Assembly: GCA_024803745.1 (NCBI GenBank)
Contig: JANJXV010000037.1
Coordinates: forward strand, 8,085,501 to 8,149,500
Direction: 5' to 3'
DNA from: Megascapheus bottae
Taxonomy: Eukaryota > Chordata > Mammalia > Rodentia > Geomyidae
DNA: 64,000 bases
Part shown: positions 54,440-64,000 of the stretch, one piece after another
Numbering within the stretch: the first letter of the stretch is position 1
Layout of the letters: every line of letters begins with the position of its first letter
Notes under the pieces: model-generated
What the model was told of the DNA's origin: nothing
Databases searched by the model: none
The model's input: only the letters and a program-made list of their open reading frames with translations
Translations under genes and position numbers: made by a program

Positions 54440-54635
54440 TCTTAGGCTTGAACTCAGGGCCTTATGTTCTTGCTTTCCTTTTTCACTCAAGGCTGACACT
54501 CTACCACTTATGCCATACCTCCATTTCTGGCTGTTTAATGGTTAATTGGATATACATGTCTCTGCATGGCTGATTTTCAAACAGTGATCCTCAGATCTCA
54601 GCTTCCTGAGTAGCTATGAGCCCCCACACCCGGCT
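54440..54635 (-). mobile_element. B1-Geo SINE, minus strand
   Basis: 'gcttgaactcagggccttat', 'ctaccacttatgccatacct', 'gtgatcctcagatctcagct'. The B1 end is partly deleted. Confidence 0.88.
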
Positions 54636-54929
54636 TAATATTTTTTAACTATTTTAGAGGAGGAATCAATTACCTTTAAGTAGTTGCACATAGCAGCTGC
54701 CATCCAAGAAAGCAGTTTATGAATACAAGATACCTTAATCAATGCCACTCCCTTTAATATTTTCACACATCCCTCCCCTACCCACTCCTCTGCTCACTCT
54801 TCTTGAATTTGTAGTGTGTACATTGGATGCTTGACTATATTCTCCCCTCTTTTCCTCTATTTCCCCTAGTTCAATTGTCTATCACAGTATATTTACAATA
54901 AATTATCAGTAAAATCTTCAAATTGGCAA

Positions 54930-55745
54930 AAAAAAAGAAATCACTTCACCAATGAGCAGATGTGATTGCAAATAAGTACAATGGGACACACTATAGATCT
55001 CCTCAGATGACTAAAAAGACTGACAACATTATGCGTTACACCTGGAACTCTCATCCGTTACTGCTGAGGACACAAAGTGGCACAGGCACTTTACAAACCT
55101 GACTGCACTTGCCAGATAACCCAGAAATCCTATACCTAAGTATTTCCCCAAGCAAAATAACGTTTGTCTACACAGACCTCTGCATCAGTAGTCATAGCAC
55201 ATCCACCATGACTATAAGCACCAGAAGGCACCAGGACCCACCAGTCTGCCTCTCAACAGGCAACTAGAGAAACATCTGGAGTTATATTCATATGGTGGGT
55301 CACCAGAGACACATTTAAATGAACAAGTTGCCAAAACATGCTGCCACTTGAAACCATCATGGCAAGTGAAAGAAGTGTCAGACACAGAAAAACTATGTAA
55401 CTGAATTGATACAACTTTCCCAGAAAGCAGTGATAAAAAAAAATTTTTTTTAAGACCACTGATTGCTAAGAACCAGGAATTCAGAAAACTACAAAAAGAC
55501 ATGAGGATGTTTAGGGGATTATAGAAATAGTCATTATTATTATTGGAATAATAGTTTAAGACTTGATTCAAGCCAGGTATTGTAATGTACCTGGCTAAAT
55601 GTTGTAATCCCAACATTTAGAAGGATGAGCCAAAAAGAACTCAAGGTCAAATCCAACCTGCGCTATACATCAATGCTTTATCTCAAAAAAACAACAACAC
55701 AAAAACATACTATTTTGTATGTTGAATTATACACTAAAAATTGCC
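54930..55745 (+). mobile_element. Degraded old LINE-1 3' region, interrupted by a B1
   Basis: 'tcactatagatctcctcagatg'-type words, 'aagactgacaacattatgcg', 'ctctgcatcagtagtcatag' and 'gttgaattatacactaaaaa' are in order of L1 ORF2 3' end to 3' UTR. Frames are broken; the 134-codon minus-strand frame here is antisense to it. Confidence 0.6.
55566..55693 (+). mobile_element. B1-like SINE monomer inserted in L1
   Basis: 'gttgtaatcccaacatttag', 'aactcaaggtcaaatccaac', A-rich end. Confidence 0.7.
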
Positions 55746-55764
55746 TTTACTCTTGCACACCTAT

Positions 55765-56345
55765 GTTTCTTTTTGCACCACTCACTATAGCCTAGTTATG
55801 AAAACACCCCAAGAAAATGCAGTACGTACATAAACACAATGGAATTTTACTTATCCATTAGAAAGTATATTATGTCATTTGCAGGGAAATGGATTGATCT
55901 AGAACAAATCATGTCAAGTGAGGTAAGCCAGGCTCAGAGAAACTGTGTGTTTTCTCTCATATGTGGAAGCTAGATCTAAAATACAAACGTATAATAACAT
56001 ATAGAGCTCTATACATATACACAGACAAACTGATTAAAGGATGGTATACTTAGTGGAGAAATTCAAAGGCGTAACTTCTCTGAACAACTTATGTACCATT
56101 TATCATAACAAATACCAGGAAGTGGAAATATGTTTTAAGGAATGAGAAAAGAAAGGGTACAGAAACAGAGGGAAGAAGGATGGGCACTATATATAGTCAC
56201 TATAGATAATGTACATTCCATTAAAAAAATAGCTGCAGAATGTGAAGGTAGAGAGGAAATAGGGAGAACAAAGGAAGGAGACATTGACCAAGAAACACTG
56301 GACTGATAACCTGACTTATGGAATTGTAAACCCTTTTTACAAATA
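55765..56345 (+). mobile_element. LINE-1 3' end (end of ORF2 and 3' UTR)
   Basis: 'aacacaatggaattttactt', 'catttgcagggaaatggattg', 'gtaagccaggctcagagaaac' and 'ctctcatatgtggaagctag' are the typical end of L1 ORF2. The GA-rich 3' UTR and 'gaccaagaaacactggac' follow. Confidence 0.85.
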
Positions 56346-56399
56346 TTTAATAGTAATAATGATTTTTTTAATTAGCTTTACTGCCTGAAGTTATATTTC

Positions 56400-56515
56400 A
56401 ATAAAACTGACTATACATATATAATATGTACAATAATATATGGTATTATACACATTATATATTATATAATATATAACATAATATATACTATACTATATAA
56501 TATATAGAATATTGT
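56400..56515. repeat. AT-rich low-complexity stretch
   Basis: Over 110 bp almost purely A/T with imperfect ATAT and TATATAAT words and many short inverted repeats. Confidence 0.9.
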
Positions 56516-56519
56516 AATC

Positions 56520-57020
56520 AATAGGCTAATGAGCAGAATACTCACGAAGGGAACAATTCCAACTTCTATCTTAAAAACAAAGATAAATATTTTAAAAGAT
56601 GATTTCTAGTATGTGTAATACAGTTATATATTTCAAATATACCTAACATAAATGTTCAAACACTTTTTAACTCAATTTTTTTCCCTCACCAATAGAGAGG
56701 ATCCATTTAAATTGTTAGCAACCTCAAATTTGCTTGTGATTAATTTAACAGGGCAGCTTCAGTGGCATCATGGAAGCAGAGACCAGAATAAAGGTAGTAG
56801 AAAAGTAAGGGTACACACAAACTTCTCTAGATCACTGTGAGCAAGAAAATGTACATCCATCAGAATGGTGGAGCTAGGAGAAAGGAGTCATTTCAGGACA
56901 GATCACTTTAGTAGAGGTTGAAATAAAGGAGTCAGGGGAAAAAAAAAGACGGATCATCTAGTAGAGAGAGGAAAGAATGCAGAAGAAGGTACCACAAGTT
57001 TGCATCCCAATGAAGGATGG
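56520..57020. other. Unique sequence
   Basis: No recognised feature. Confidence 0.4.
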
Positions 57021-57024
57021 AGAC

Positions 57025-57232
57025 TGAGCCTAGCTCTGGTGGTTCGCATGTCGTATCTCAGGAGACAGATGTTTGAAGCTGTCCCAGAAAGGAAATTTTG
57101 TAAGATTTTATTTCTAATTAACTACCAAAAAGACAAAAGGGGAGCTGTGTCTCAACTGGTAGAGCACCAGCCTTGAGCAAACAAGCTAAGGGACAGCTCC
57201 CTGCCCTACATACATACAAACTCCAGTACACA
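57025..57232 (+). mobile_element. B1-Geo SINE, plus strand, diverged
   Basis: 'ctctggtggttcgcatgtcg', 'atttctaattaactaccaaa', 'ggagctgtgtctcaactggt', then a CA-rich tail to 57,260. Confidence 0.85.
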
Positions 57233-57239
57233 CAGACAC

Positions 57240-58405
57240 ATATGTACATACACACACTCACGCGGGCAAGCTAAAACAATTGATGTTCTGATTTTTTTAA
57301 TGGCAAGGTCCTTGTGCATAGAGATAACAAGAGGAGTTAGGGTCTCCATCTTTGGAATCATCAGCTCAGGAAATAACATTTAGAATGTCTATATTCTCTC
57401 ACACTTTGGATACAGCAGGTAAGCATCTACCATCAAGTTCTTTTATGACTATACTGTGGCATTCCCAGCCCACCTCTCAGCCAGTGGGCAGGAGTCAACA
57501 GCTTTGCCTGCTAATGCCCACTATAGCCCTGATGGCCCAGGAAGCTGAAGGTGGAGGGGATTCAGTGGAAACTGGTGAACTAGCATCTCTTGCTCAGGCT
57601 TCTTGATAATTTATCCACCACCCACAAGGTCTTGGATCAAGACTCCCACTGAGCCTCCGAAGCTAATTTTGGTCCTGCTGGTGAGGGCTGACCTGGGTGC
57701 GGTGGCTATGTGGGTAGGACCACCGGGGAATAAAGGAAGTGGAGTTGGTGCCTTGGTTGGGGGACTGACTCACCCAGGATCATGGGAAACATGGAGCTTG
57801 GTGCTGATGGCGTGGTCTCTGAACAGCAGGGGTGAGAGGAAGCATCATTAGTGGTTGTGAGTGCTTGCCCAGCATTTTGCTCAAGCTGGCCCCAGGGCCT
57901 GCCCACGCCATTATCATTTGGGTAATGCTAATTCCCTTCACTCAGATTCAGTGAATTGGCCCAAGAGAGGCAGCAACTTAGGTTGAAATACAACAGTTCC
58001 TCACCAACAGTCCATGGGCGCCCCTCCCAACTGGCTGCAATCGGGCTCGGTGCACTGAGGCAGAGCCATTAACTCCCTTCTCCTTGGATCTCTCTGCAAA
58101 GTACCTTCTTCCAGAGAAATTGAGATGGATGCTGCACTGTGCAACAGCTAGCAACTCTCCAAACTACTCTCTCTCTCCTCTACCATTTAGTGGGTGTGGT
58201 TCAAAGGATGGCAGTTCTATCCTAGATGCCCGTGGTGAGGTGCCACCTAGCTAACAGAACACATTGCTCTGCCACACCAATGGCTCTAACAATGGACAGA
58301 ACTCCATAGAGAAAAGAATCTTTGCTAACAGTTCTGTGGAGTCACAGGTTGTATATCTGCTCATGTCACGGAAAGCAAGGAAAGCAAGTTACTGGCAATG
58401 TTTTT
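57240..58405. other. Unique block
   Basis: No recognised transposon. Frames at 57,352-57,851 have no domain. A (GGAAAGCAA)-type doublet lies near 58,370-58,386. Confidence 0.45.
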
Positions 58406-58407
58406 GC

Positions 58408-58637
58408 TTGGTGTCAGTACTAGGGCTTGAATTCAGGGCCTCATACTTTCACTTGGCTTTTTTACTCAAGAATGGAGCTCTACCACTTGAGCCATGCCTC
58501 TATTTCTGGGTTTTTGCTAATTAACCAGAGATATGAGTGTCTGGGATTTGTCTGATGGAGCTGGCTTCAAATCTTGGTCCTCAGATTTGACTAATAAGTG
58601 GCTAATATTACAGGAATGAAACACTGTGCCCATCTTC
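58408..58637 (-). mobile_element. B1-Geo SINE, minus strand
   Basis: 'gcttgaattcagggcctcat', 'ctctaccacttgagccatgc', 'gctaatattacaggaatgaa'. Confidence 0.9.
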
Positions 58638-58674
58638 TTTCTGGCATGTGTGCGTGAGTGCGTGTATGTGTATT

Positions 58675-58856
58675 GGTCCCGAGGCTTAAACTCAAGGACA
58701 GCACCCAGGCCCCGAGTTCAAGGATAGCGGTACTTTAGCTTTTGAGTAGTTAGAGATAGGAGACTTATCAACTTTGCAGCCCAGGCTGGCTTCAAACAGT
58801 GATTCTCCAATTGGCCTCCTAATAGCTAGAATTACAGGTATGAAACACTGCCTTGC
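58675..58856 (-). mobile_element. B1-Geo SINE, minus strand, with an inverted internal segment
   Basis: B1 end on the minus strand ('ccaggctggcttcaaacagtg', 'agaattacaggtatgaaaca'). Inside the right half, 58,691-58,719 reads in the opposite (plus) orientation. Confidence 0.85.
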
Positions 58857-58942
58857 CAAAGCCAAGCACCAAAGTAAAATGCCCTTCAGTCCCAAGAATG
58901 TTTTCAAATGTCTTTGTCCATACCATCTTTAGTTTTTTTCTA

Positions 58943-59020
58943 TCTCCAGTCTTGAGAATTGAGCACAGGGGCCTCAGCTATCTTGGACAAGCACTCTTCT
59001 ACTTCATCTACACCCCAAAC
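58943..59020 (-). mobile_element. ID-like monomer, minus strand
   Basis: 'gagaattgagcacaggggcc' and 'gacaagcactcttctacttc' form the reverse complement of an ID unit. Confidence 0.6.
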
Positions 59021-59114
59021 TCTATACTTGTTCACTCAATTCCAACATCACAGAACTCCATGAGTTCTAAGTTCTATTATAGGAGGTGACACCGCTTAAA
59101 GGTCAACAATACTC

Positions 59115-59310
59115 CAAAACCAGGCTGCCTAGGTTTGATTTCTCCATACTTACTAGCTGTGTTAACAGGCAATATTTAAACTTTCAGTGCCTCAGATTTC
59201 TCATCTGGAAAAATGGAGGTATTTGTTAGCATCTATCTTATACAATGTTGGGAAGATTAATGGGCCTAACATGAAGTATCCTTAGAAAAACACCAAGCAA
59301 AAAAAAAAAA
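59115..59310 (+). mobile_element. MIR element
   Basis: 'ctaggtttgatttctccatac', 'ttactagctgtgttaacagg', 'gtgcctcagatttctcatctgg' in MIR order. One of the clearest MIRs here. It ends near an A15 run at 59,299. Confidence 0.8.
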
Positions 59311-59431
59311 AAAAGAAAAACACCAAGCACTCTTAAGGGATTACTATTTGTCACCTATGACTCACCAAAACCAGCAATACCACCACCACCACCACCATTT
59401 TCAGTTTGAAGACATGAATGCTGGAACTGCA

Positions 59432-59585
59432 GAAGCATTCCAATGGTGGTACATATGCTAAACATATGCAAGGCCCTGGTTTCAATCCCTAGCACCAATA
59501 AAAAATAAAAAGTTGGGGATAGAACTCAGTTGTAGAGGTAGAGCACTTGCCAAGTAATGTCCTGGGTTTAATCCCCAGCAAAGAT
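59432..59585 (+). mobile_element. Two tandem ID-like SINE monomers
   Basis: First unit 59,432-59,507 ('catatgcaaggccctggttt', 'caatccctagcacc', then AATAAAAAATAAAAA). Second unit 59,510-59,582 ('gatagaactcagttgtagag', 'cacttgccaagtaatgtcct', 'gtttaatccccagca'). Confidence 0.85.
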
Positions 59586-59596
59586 ACATATATATA

Positions 59597-59639
<43 letters not shown>

Positions 59640-59690
59640 GTAGGTAGGTACGTGTAGGTAGGTGGGTAGATGGGTAGTGCAGGCAGGCTG

Positions 59691-59726
<36 letters not shown>

Positions 59727-59727
59727 C
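59586..59727. repeat. Composite microsatellite TA-GT-GTAG-GCAG
   Basis: (TA)n, (GT)20, GTAG/GGTA units (59,637-59,676), then (GCAG)n to 59,727, all behind the second ID unit. The 'ACLPACLP' minus-strand frames are its products. Confidence 0.95.
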
Positions 59728-60020
59728 GGACAAAGACAAGGAAACTATCAAACAAACACTAAGAGACTTGTCATAACTGATGATAGACTTGGACTTGGGA
59801 TCCGAACTCAGCTATTTCTGACTCCAAAGAATTTGTAACCATGAAGCAATTCAAAATCCTTTGTCTTGGCAATCCTGAGAATCTATATGAGAACAATACT
59901 CAAGAGTAATTTAGGGAGAGAAAACAATTTCCTAAGCCTCCATGGGTCCCCACTTTGTAATAATTAGTGTATGTCTAGGATTCTCCTAGCAGAGGATCAC
60001 AGTTATCTCAAAAGCCATGT
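59728..60020. other. Unique sequence
   Basis: No recognised feature. Confidence 0.4.
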
Positions 60021-60024
60021 ACAT

Positions 60025-60325
60025 ATGGCAATATAGGATAAGGCTAAGCAAAGTGAACTCTAGGCAATAGAAACAAAAGGTTTACCTCATGTGCTATGTG
60101 AAGTTTTTTTCTTTTTTCCCCCCCTTATGATTTATCTGATTTTGGTACATACACATTTGTTTCTTTGAAATAGGGGAGAAAAACAAGATGATTGGGAAGG
60201 GGTGGGAAAATGGGAAAAAAAACATGGGAAGTGGTATCAATGTTCAAGGAGTAATGTACCCACTACCTGGTGAATGTAACTGTAACCCTTCTATATATCA
60301 GCCTGACAATAAAATACAGTAATTT
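60025..60325 (+). mobile_element. LINE-1-type 3' end, second copy
   Basis: Matches 31,616-31,960 along its length ('aggataaggctaagcaaagtg', 'aagatgattgggaaggggtg', 'aatgtacccactacctggtg', 'gacaataaaatacag'). No clean target duplication seen. Confidence 0.8.
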
Positions 60326-60329
60326 TTTT

Positions 60330-62030
60330 AAAAAGAATTGCATATGCTCTCCAAATCAGTCATGGCAAACATCAAACCTGCCCCTGGAGTAGCTAGTAAT
60401 AATATTAATCAGTAAAATTTCCTTCTTCTCAATCCAGTTTCCATCAGGGTATCTGACCCTTATATTTGCCATCCCTTGAAGATTCAGCTGGTATAACCAT
60501 TCAGATTTCATCCTTCTGTCCTTACATATTGGGCCTAACTAGCCCCAAGGGGAAAAAAAGCCATGAAACAATCTCTTCATTTTGGGGCCACCCACAAGCA
60601 TCATCTAGGATTCCAGGTATTGTGTTAGCTGCCAATATTCTGGGTGTGGGGGGCCTATCCAATGCAGTGTCAAAGTATCAGTGGAAACTCCACCTGGTAG
60701 AATAAGTAGGGTCACCACAGCCTCAAGACAGCATCAAGTCAGATGGAAGTCTCTGGGACCTTATGATCTATGCCAGACCTTTCCTAAGCTCTGCATATTC
60801 ATTGCTACAGCTGGAAGCTAGCTCGTCTTTAAGTGGAAGAGGTAATGGGGAATTTCTATGGAAACTAAATTATTCATTTCCATTGAACCGCATAAGCAGC
60901 ATTCAATCTCCATCTCTGGACACAGTCTGCCCAGATCAAAATATTCGATCGAGGTCCAAACAGGAAATGCAGATACAAAATGGGTAACTTAGAACTGCCA
61001 GGGTAAAGGCCCACCAGCAAAGTGGCTTGTTTCCTCTCCTATATCCCAGAAAGCCAGGGAGGGCTAGAAATACTTTTGATTTTTACATCACAAGCATCAT
61101 AGAAAATATACAATGAAAACCCCAATGATTCCTCAGAGAGTTCACCGCCCTCCCTCATCTTTGATTCCTCTGCCTCCTCTCCACATCCTTTGAACTTGTA
61201 AAAAGACACTTTGAAGGCATGTCATAAAGCAGTTTTTCATTCATGCTCCTCTTTGATGATCTTGCTTTTTGTCTGAACTGTAGCGTCCACAGGATGTCGG
61301 CCTAGAGAGCTGAAAGCCAATACTGACAGGGAAGCGCCAAATGAGGAAGAGTCCGTGCTGTTTGTCAATGACAAGAGGACAGGAAAGCGGGGGACAGACC
61401 ACAGGGACCGGGGCACAGTTTCTGGCCTTTCTTCATGTCTCATCCATCAGAGCAGCTACTGCCAACAAGGCTAAGGCTATGGAGGCCAGTGGCAGCGCAC
61501 GCCTGCAAAATGCTCTTCTGAGGCCTCTTCCTCCTCCTATAACTACAAACAACTACTGCAGTCTGCTCATTGTCAAAGGGGAAGCCATAACTGCCCTCCA
61601 ACCTGGCTGTCAGCATACTTGGTTTTGATGTTTCCAACTCCCTCTATTCTCCCAGGTGAAAGATTCACTTACAGTGGCTAGCAGGTCACCAGGATTGGTA
61701 GACACCTCCTTTTCCCACGGAATGAATTGTTGAAAAGCAGGACTTTTTACAGAAGGCCGAAGAACTCTAAGTCACTTGGTATCCTGAGGCTGGAGATGGA
61801 ACCTGCTGCAAAAGCAGGCAAGCCTTCTCTCCACCTGAGGACTGCGGATACAGAGGGAAAAAAAAAAAAATCAACCCTTTCCCATCTGTGTCCACTGAAC
61901 CTGATCAGTACTAAGGGAAGGGACTACAGAAAGAGATGGAGAAAGCAATCGTCAGCCAGTTGTAAATGTGAAAGACAGTCAAATCCATTGCTCCAGAGAG
62001 TTCCAGTGTCAAGAGGGAGCATAAAGATCT
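60330..62030. other. Long unique block
   Basis: 1.7 kb without recognised transposons. Frames at 61,341-61,628 and 61,727-62,110 have no domain. 61,230-61,640 is non-repetitive and GC-moderate, a possible conserved segment. Confidence 0.45.
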
Positions 62031-62033
62031 CAC

Positions 62034-62105
62034 AAGCATTTACTGAGCATATACTAAGTCCTGGAAAAAGTAAAATTAGCAGAATAGATCAAGTCTCTAC
62101 CCTGA
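62034..62105 (+). mobile_element. L2/MIR-class scrap
   Basis: 'catttactgagcatatactaagtcctgg' and 'caagtctctaccctgagc' match a common ancient repeat pattern. Short. Confidence 0.4.
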
Positions 62106-62109
62106 GCTA

Positions 62110-62435
62110 AAAGTTTAAGAAAAGGCTAACTGTAAAGGAGTTCTACTGGTGTGTATATGGTATATATATTATAAAACTGAAAGAACTCAAGTATAGAGCA
62201 TAATGAAAATGCTTCACACAGACCCACCATGTACATATGGGAACAGGCAACATGAAGATCCAAGCGTGGAACCTTCAAGCTGAGCCTACCAGGAAAAGGG
62301 GACAAAGTAAGGAATAACATGTTATATAGAGGGAACGTGTGTTTTATATAGAAGAACGGCATGCAAAATGGTCTGGCTTGCAGTAAGATTCCTTACATTA
62401 TCTCCACTAAGAACTGCTGAATAACAGACTGTAGA
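62110..62435. other. Unique sequence
   Basis: No recognised feature. Confidence 0.4.
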
Positions 62436-62439
62436 GGAA

Positions 62440-62775
62440 AACAGAGGGAGTAATCTGATTAGAACGTAATAAATGTGTGAAATCCCACAGTAAAACCCCT
62501 TTGATCAATCATATACACCAACAAAAATAACAGAAATATAACAGTTTCTGTTGGGGGTGGATATGGGACAGAGGGAGGAATTGTGGCTGAAGTACTTTGT
62601 ATACAAATATGAAAATAGAACAATAACATCTGTCAGAATTGTTTCTGGAAGTGGAGAGGGGAGGGAGAGTGATAGAGGGAGTGAATTTGATTAGGGTACA
62701 CTTGTATGCATGTGTGTGGAAATGCACAATGAAACTCCCTTATGCAACTCATATGTGCTAATGTTTTTTAATGGT
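62440..62775 (+). mobile_element. LINE-1 3' UTR fragments
   Basis: GA-rich block with 'agagtgatagagggagtga', 'gtatgcatgtgtgtggaaatg', 'aatgaaactcccttatgcaac', 'tatgtgctaatg', as at 22.0 kb. A similar shorter end lies at 62,470-62,525. Confidence 0.65.
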
Positions 62776-62834
62776 CCTGTTTAGGGAAGAAAGGAGTTAA
62801 TAGTAAAAGCCGGGAGCCAATCAGACATAACGAC

Positions 62835-62960
62835 TCCACAAATGTGTGCTGAGCCCCACAATACCCTAGCAGGTTCCTGAGTACTGGTGACAGAATAGCA
62901 GCATACAGGGTCTCTGTTCTGAACTTTCCATTCCAGATGTTAGCCAAGTCCAAAACCAGA
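62835..62960 (+). mobile_element. L2-type ancient repeat fragment
   Basis: 'aaatgtgtgctgagccccac', 'ctgagtactggtgacagaat' and 'ctgttctgaactttccattcc' follow the pattern of a common ancient LINE/MIR-class repeat. Confidence 0.45.
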
Positions 62961-63249
62961 TGTGAACAGGGCTGCCAATGGTTCCAACTGCAGTGCTGAG
63001 AAGTACCACATGACACTTTTCTAGAAGACAGAGCACAAGCCTTAAAAGAAGATCAACTCACTTTTCTTATCGGCCTGGATTTACCCAGACAGAGATCGCC
63101 TGTGGGTGCTGCAGTGATGACATAATGGAGTCCAGTAAGGAAAAGCCCTGGTCCCTGGACTAAGAATTCTGGCAAGGGGTCTGCAAGTGATCTTCAGCCA
63201 CCCGGGAAGCCAGCTCAAGTTCTGAAGGTCATTCTTGCATGTGACCTAC

Positions 63250-63415
63250 TGGTTTGTGACATGCGACTTTTGCTACTTCTTCTCCCAGTCTTGCTACTTG
63301 ATAACTTGGTCCAAAACTAAACCTCTCTGATCTTCAGTCGCTTGATCTCTACAATAAAACAACTATGACTTTCTTGACAGGGCACTTGTCAGAATTAAGA
63401 GGGCAAGGCACTGGG
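63250..63415 (+). mobile_element. MIR fragment
   Basis: 'tcttgctacttgataacttgg', 'aaacctctctgatcttcagtc', 'cagaattaagagggcaagg' in MIR order. Confidence 0.65.
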
Positions 63416-63419
63416 TGTT

Positions 63420-63595
63420 CACGTTTGTGTAATGCTAACTGTGCAGAGGCTGAGATCTAAGGATTGTGGTTCAAAGCCAGCATAGACAGAGGGGTCTGAG
63501 AAACTCATCTCCAATTAAACAGTACAATCCTGGAAGTAGAAGTGATAGAGTGAAAATGATCAGAGCACCAGCCTTGAGTGAAAAAGTTGATGCCT
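63420..63595 (+). mobile_element. B1-Geo SINE, truncated
   Basis: 'gaggctgagatctaaggatt', 'ggttcaaagccagcatagac', 'ctcatctccaattaaacagt', then a short Geo remnant 'gcaccagccttgagtg'. Confidence 0.8.
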
Positions 63596-63599
63596 CATT

Positions 63600-63664
63600 G
63601 CGTACATGCATGCGCGTGCGCATGCACACGCACACGCACGCACACACACACACACACACACACA
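63600..63664. repeat. CG/CA-rich alternating repeat
   Basis: CATGCATGCGCGTGCGCATG followed by (CACACG)n and (CA)n. Alternating purine-pyrimidine, with CpGs, a likely Z-DNA former. Confidence 0.95.
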
Positions 63665-64000
63665 AACTGAGGGCATGGGATGCATGTGGCCCATGGCAAA
63701 TGCCCCATCAGAATGTTGCCCCTGTGACATAGTCCACTCCAGCCTGGAGGTACTTGGTTTAATGTCATTTCCATAAATCACAGAATTGCCAGCCAGGCAA
63801 TTAAGTGCTATTTGCAAGCCTCTTCCCTTGATTCAGTCATTGCCAGGGAAACCAAGGCACAGCTCAGCAACTACCCGGCATAACCCCAGTACTTCAAAGT
63901 TAGGAATGTTCATTTGGGAGAGCACTGAGACGACCACAGGAAGCAGGCTGCAGAAGGGAACAACTGGCTGAATGAGTCCCACAGGAATTCCTCGGAAATA
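63665..64000. other. Unique sequence to window end
   Basis: No recognised feature. Confidence 0.4.

Noticed and set aside
55212..55616. 134-codon minus-strand frame
   Set aside because: Antisense to a degraded L1 and a B1 unit.
59482..59755. Two minus-strand frames with ACLP and THTHTH repeats
   Set aside because: Products of the GCAG and GT microsatellites.
61727..62110. 127-codon plus-strand frame
   Set aside because: Its end lies in an ancient L2/MIR-class scrap and the composition is not that of a known protein.
1..64000. A new multi-gene system such as defence, biosynthetic or toxin genes
   Set aside because: There is no coding gene to build one from. The window is repeat-rich mammalian non-coding DNA.

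Overview
This window looks like mammalian nuclear DNA from a rodent of the superfamily Geomyoidea (pocket mice, kangaroo rats, pocket gophers). The main evidence is the interspersed repeats. There are many copies of a dimeric SINE with an ID-like (tRNA-Ala type) left half and a 'Geo' right half. That structure matches what I remember of the IDL-Geo SINE, described as restricted to Geomyoidea. There are also many copies of a second dimer, with a 7SL/B1-like left half and the same Geo right half (called B1-Geo here). The species call is inference from the repeats; no search was possible.

I found no protein-coding gene, exon chain, rRNA, functional tRNA or CRISPR array. Every open reading frame is short (142 codons or fewer). 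Each one lies in a SINE, LINE or microsatellite, or in unique DNA with no recognisable domain. The window reads as intergenic or deep intronic DNA.

Layout: 1-10.9 kb is SINE-rich, with old MIR, L1 and MER5-like remnants. 11-14.3 kb is mostly unique and holds two perfect palindromes resembling RFX X-boxes. 14.3-24.5 kb is mixed, with several microsatellites. 24.5-31.6 kb is unique DNA alternating with SINEs, including a candidate regulatory block at 30.1-30.8 kb. 31.6-32.5 kb holds a recent L1-type insertion and a 15-bp minisatellite. 33-35.6 kb is SINE-rich. 35.6-43 kb is largely unique, with L2, MIR and L1M fragments and a homeodomain-motif-rich block near 41.8 kb. 43-47.1 kb ends in a deep nest of SINEs. 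47.5-52.4 kb has a Tigger-type DNA transposon inside a MIR, a MaLR LTR and a solo retroviral LTR inside a SINE. 54.1-56.5 kb has MIR and degraded L1. 57-64 kb is unique DNA with SINEs, two tandem ID units, a composite microsatellite and old L1 3' UTR.

No new gene system is visible. The best observations concern repeat biology: a likely origin of the Geo monomer from an ID-type unit, a B1-B1-ID trimeric SINE, several datable nested insertions, microsatellites that grew from SINE A-runs, a 29-bp micro-inversion inside a SINE, and a few unique blocks that could be enhancers.
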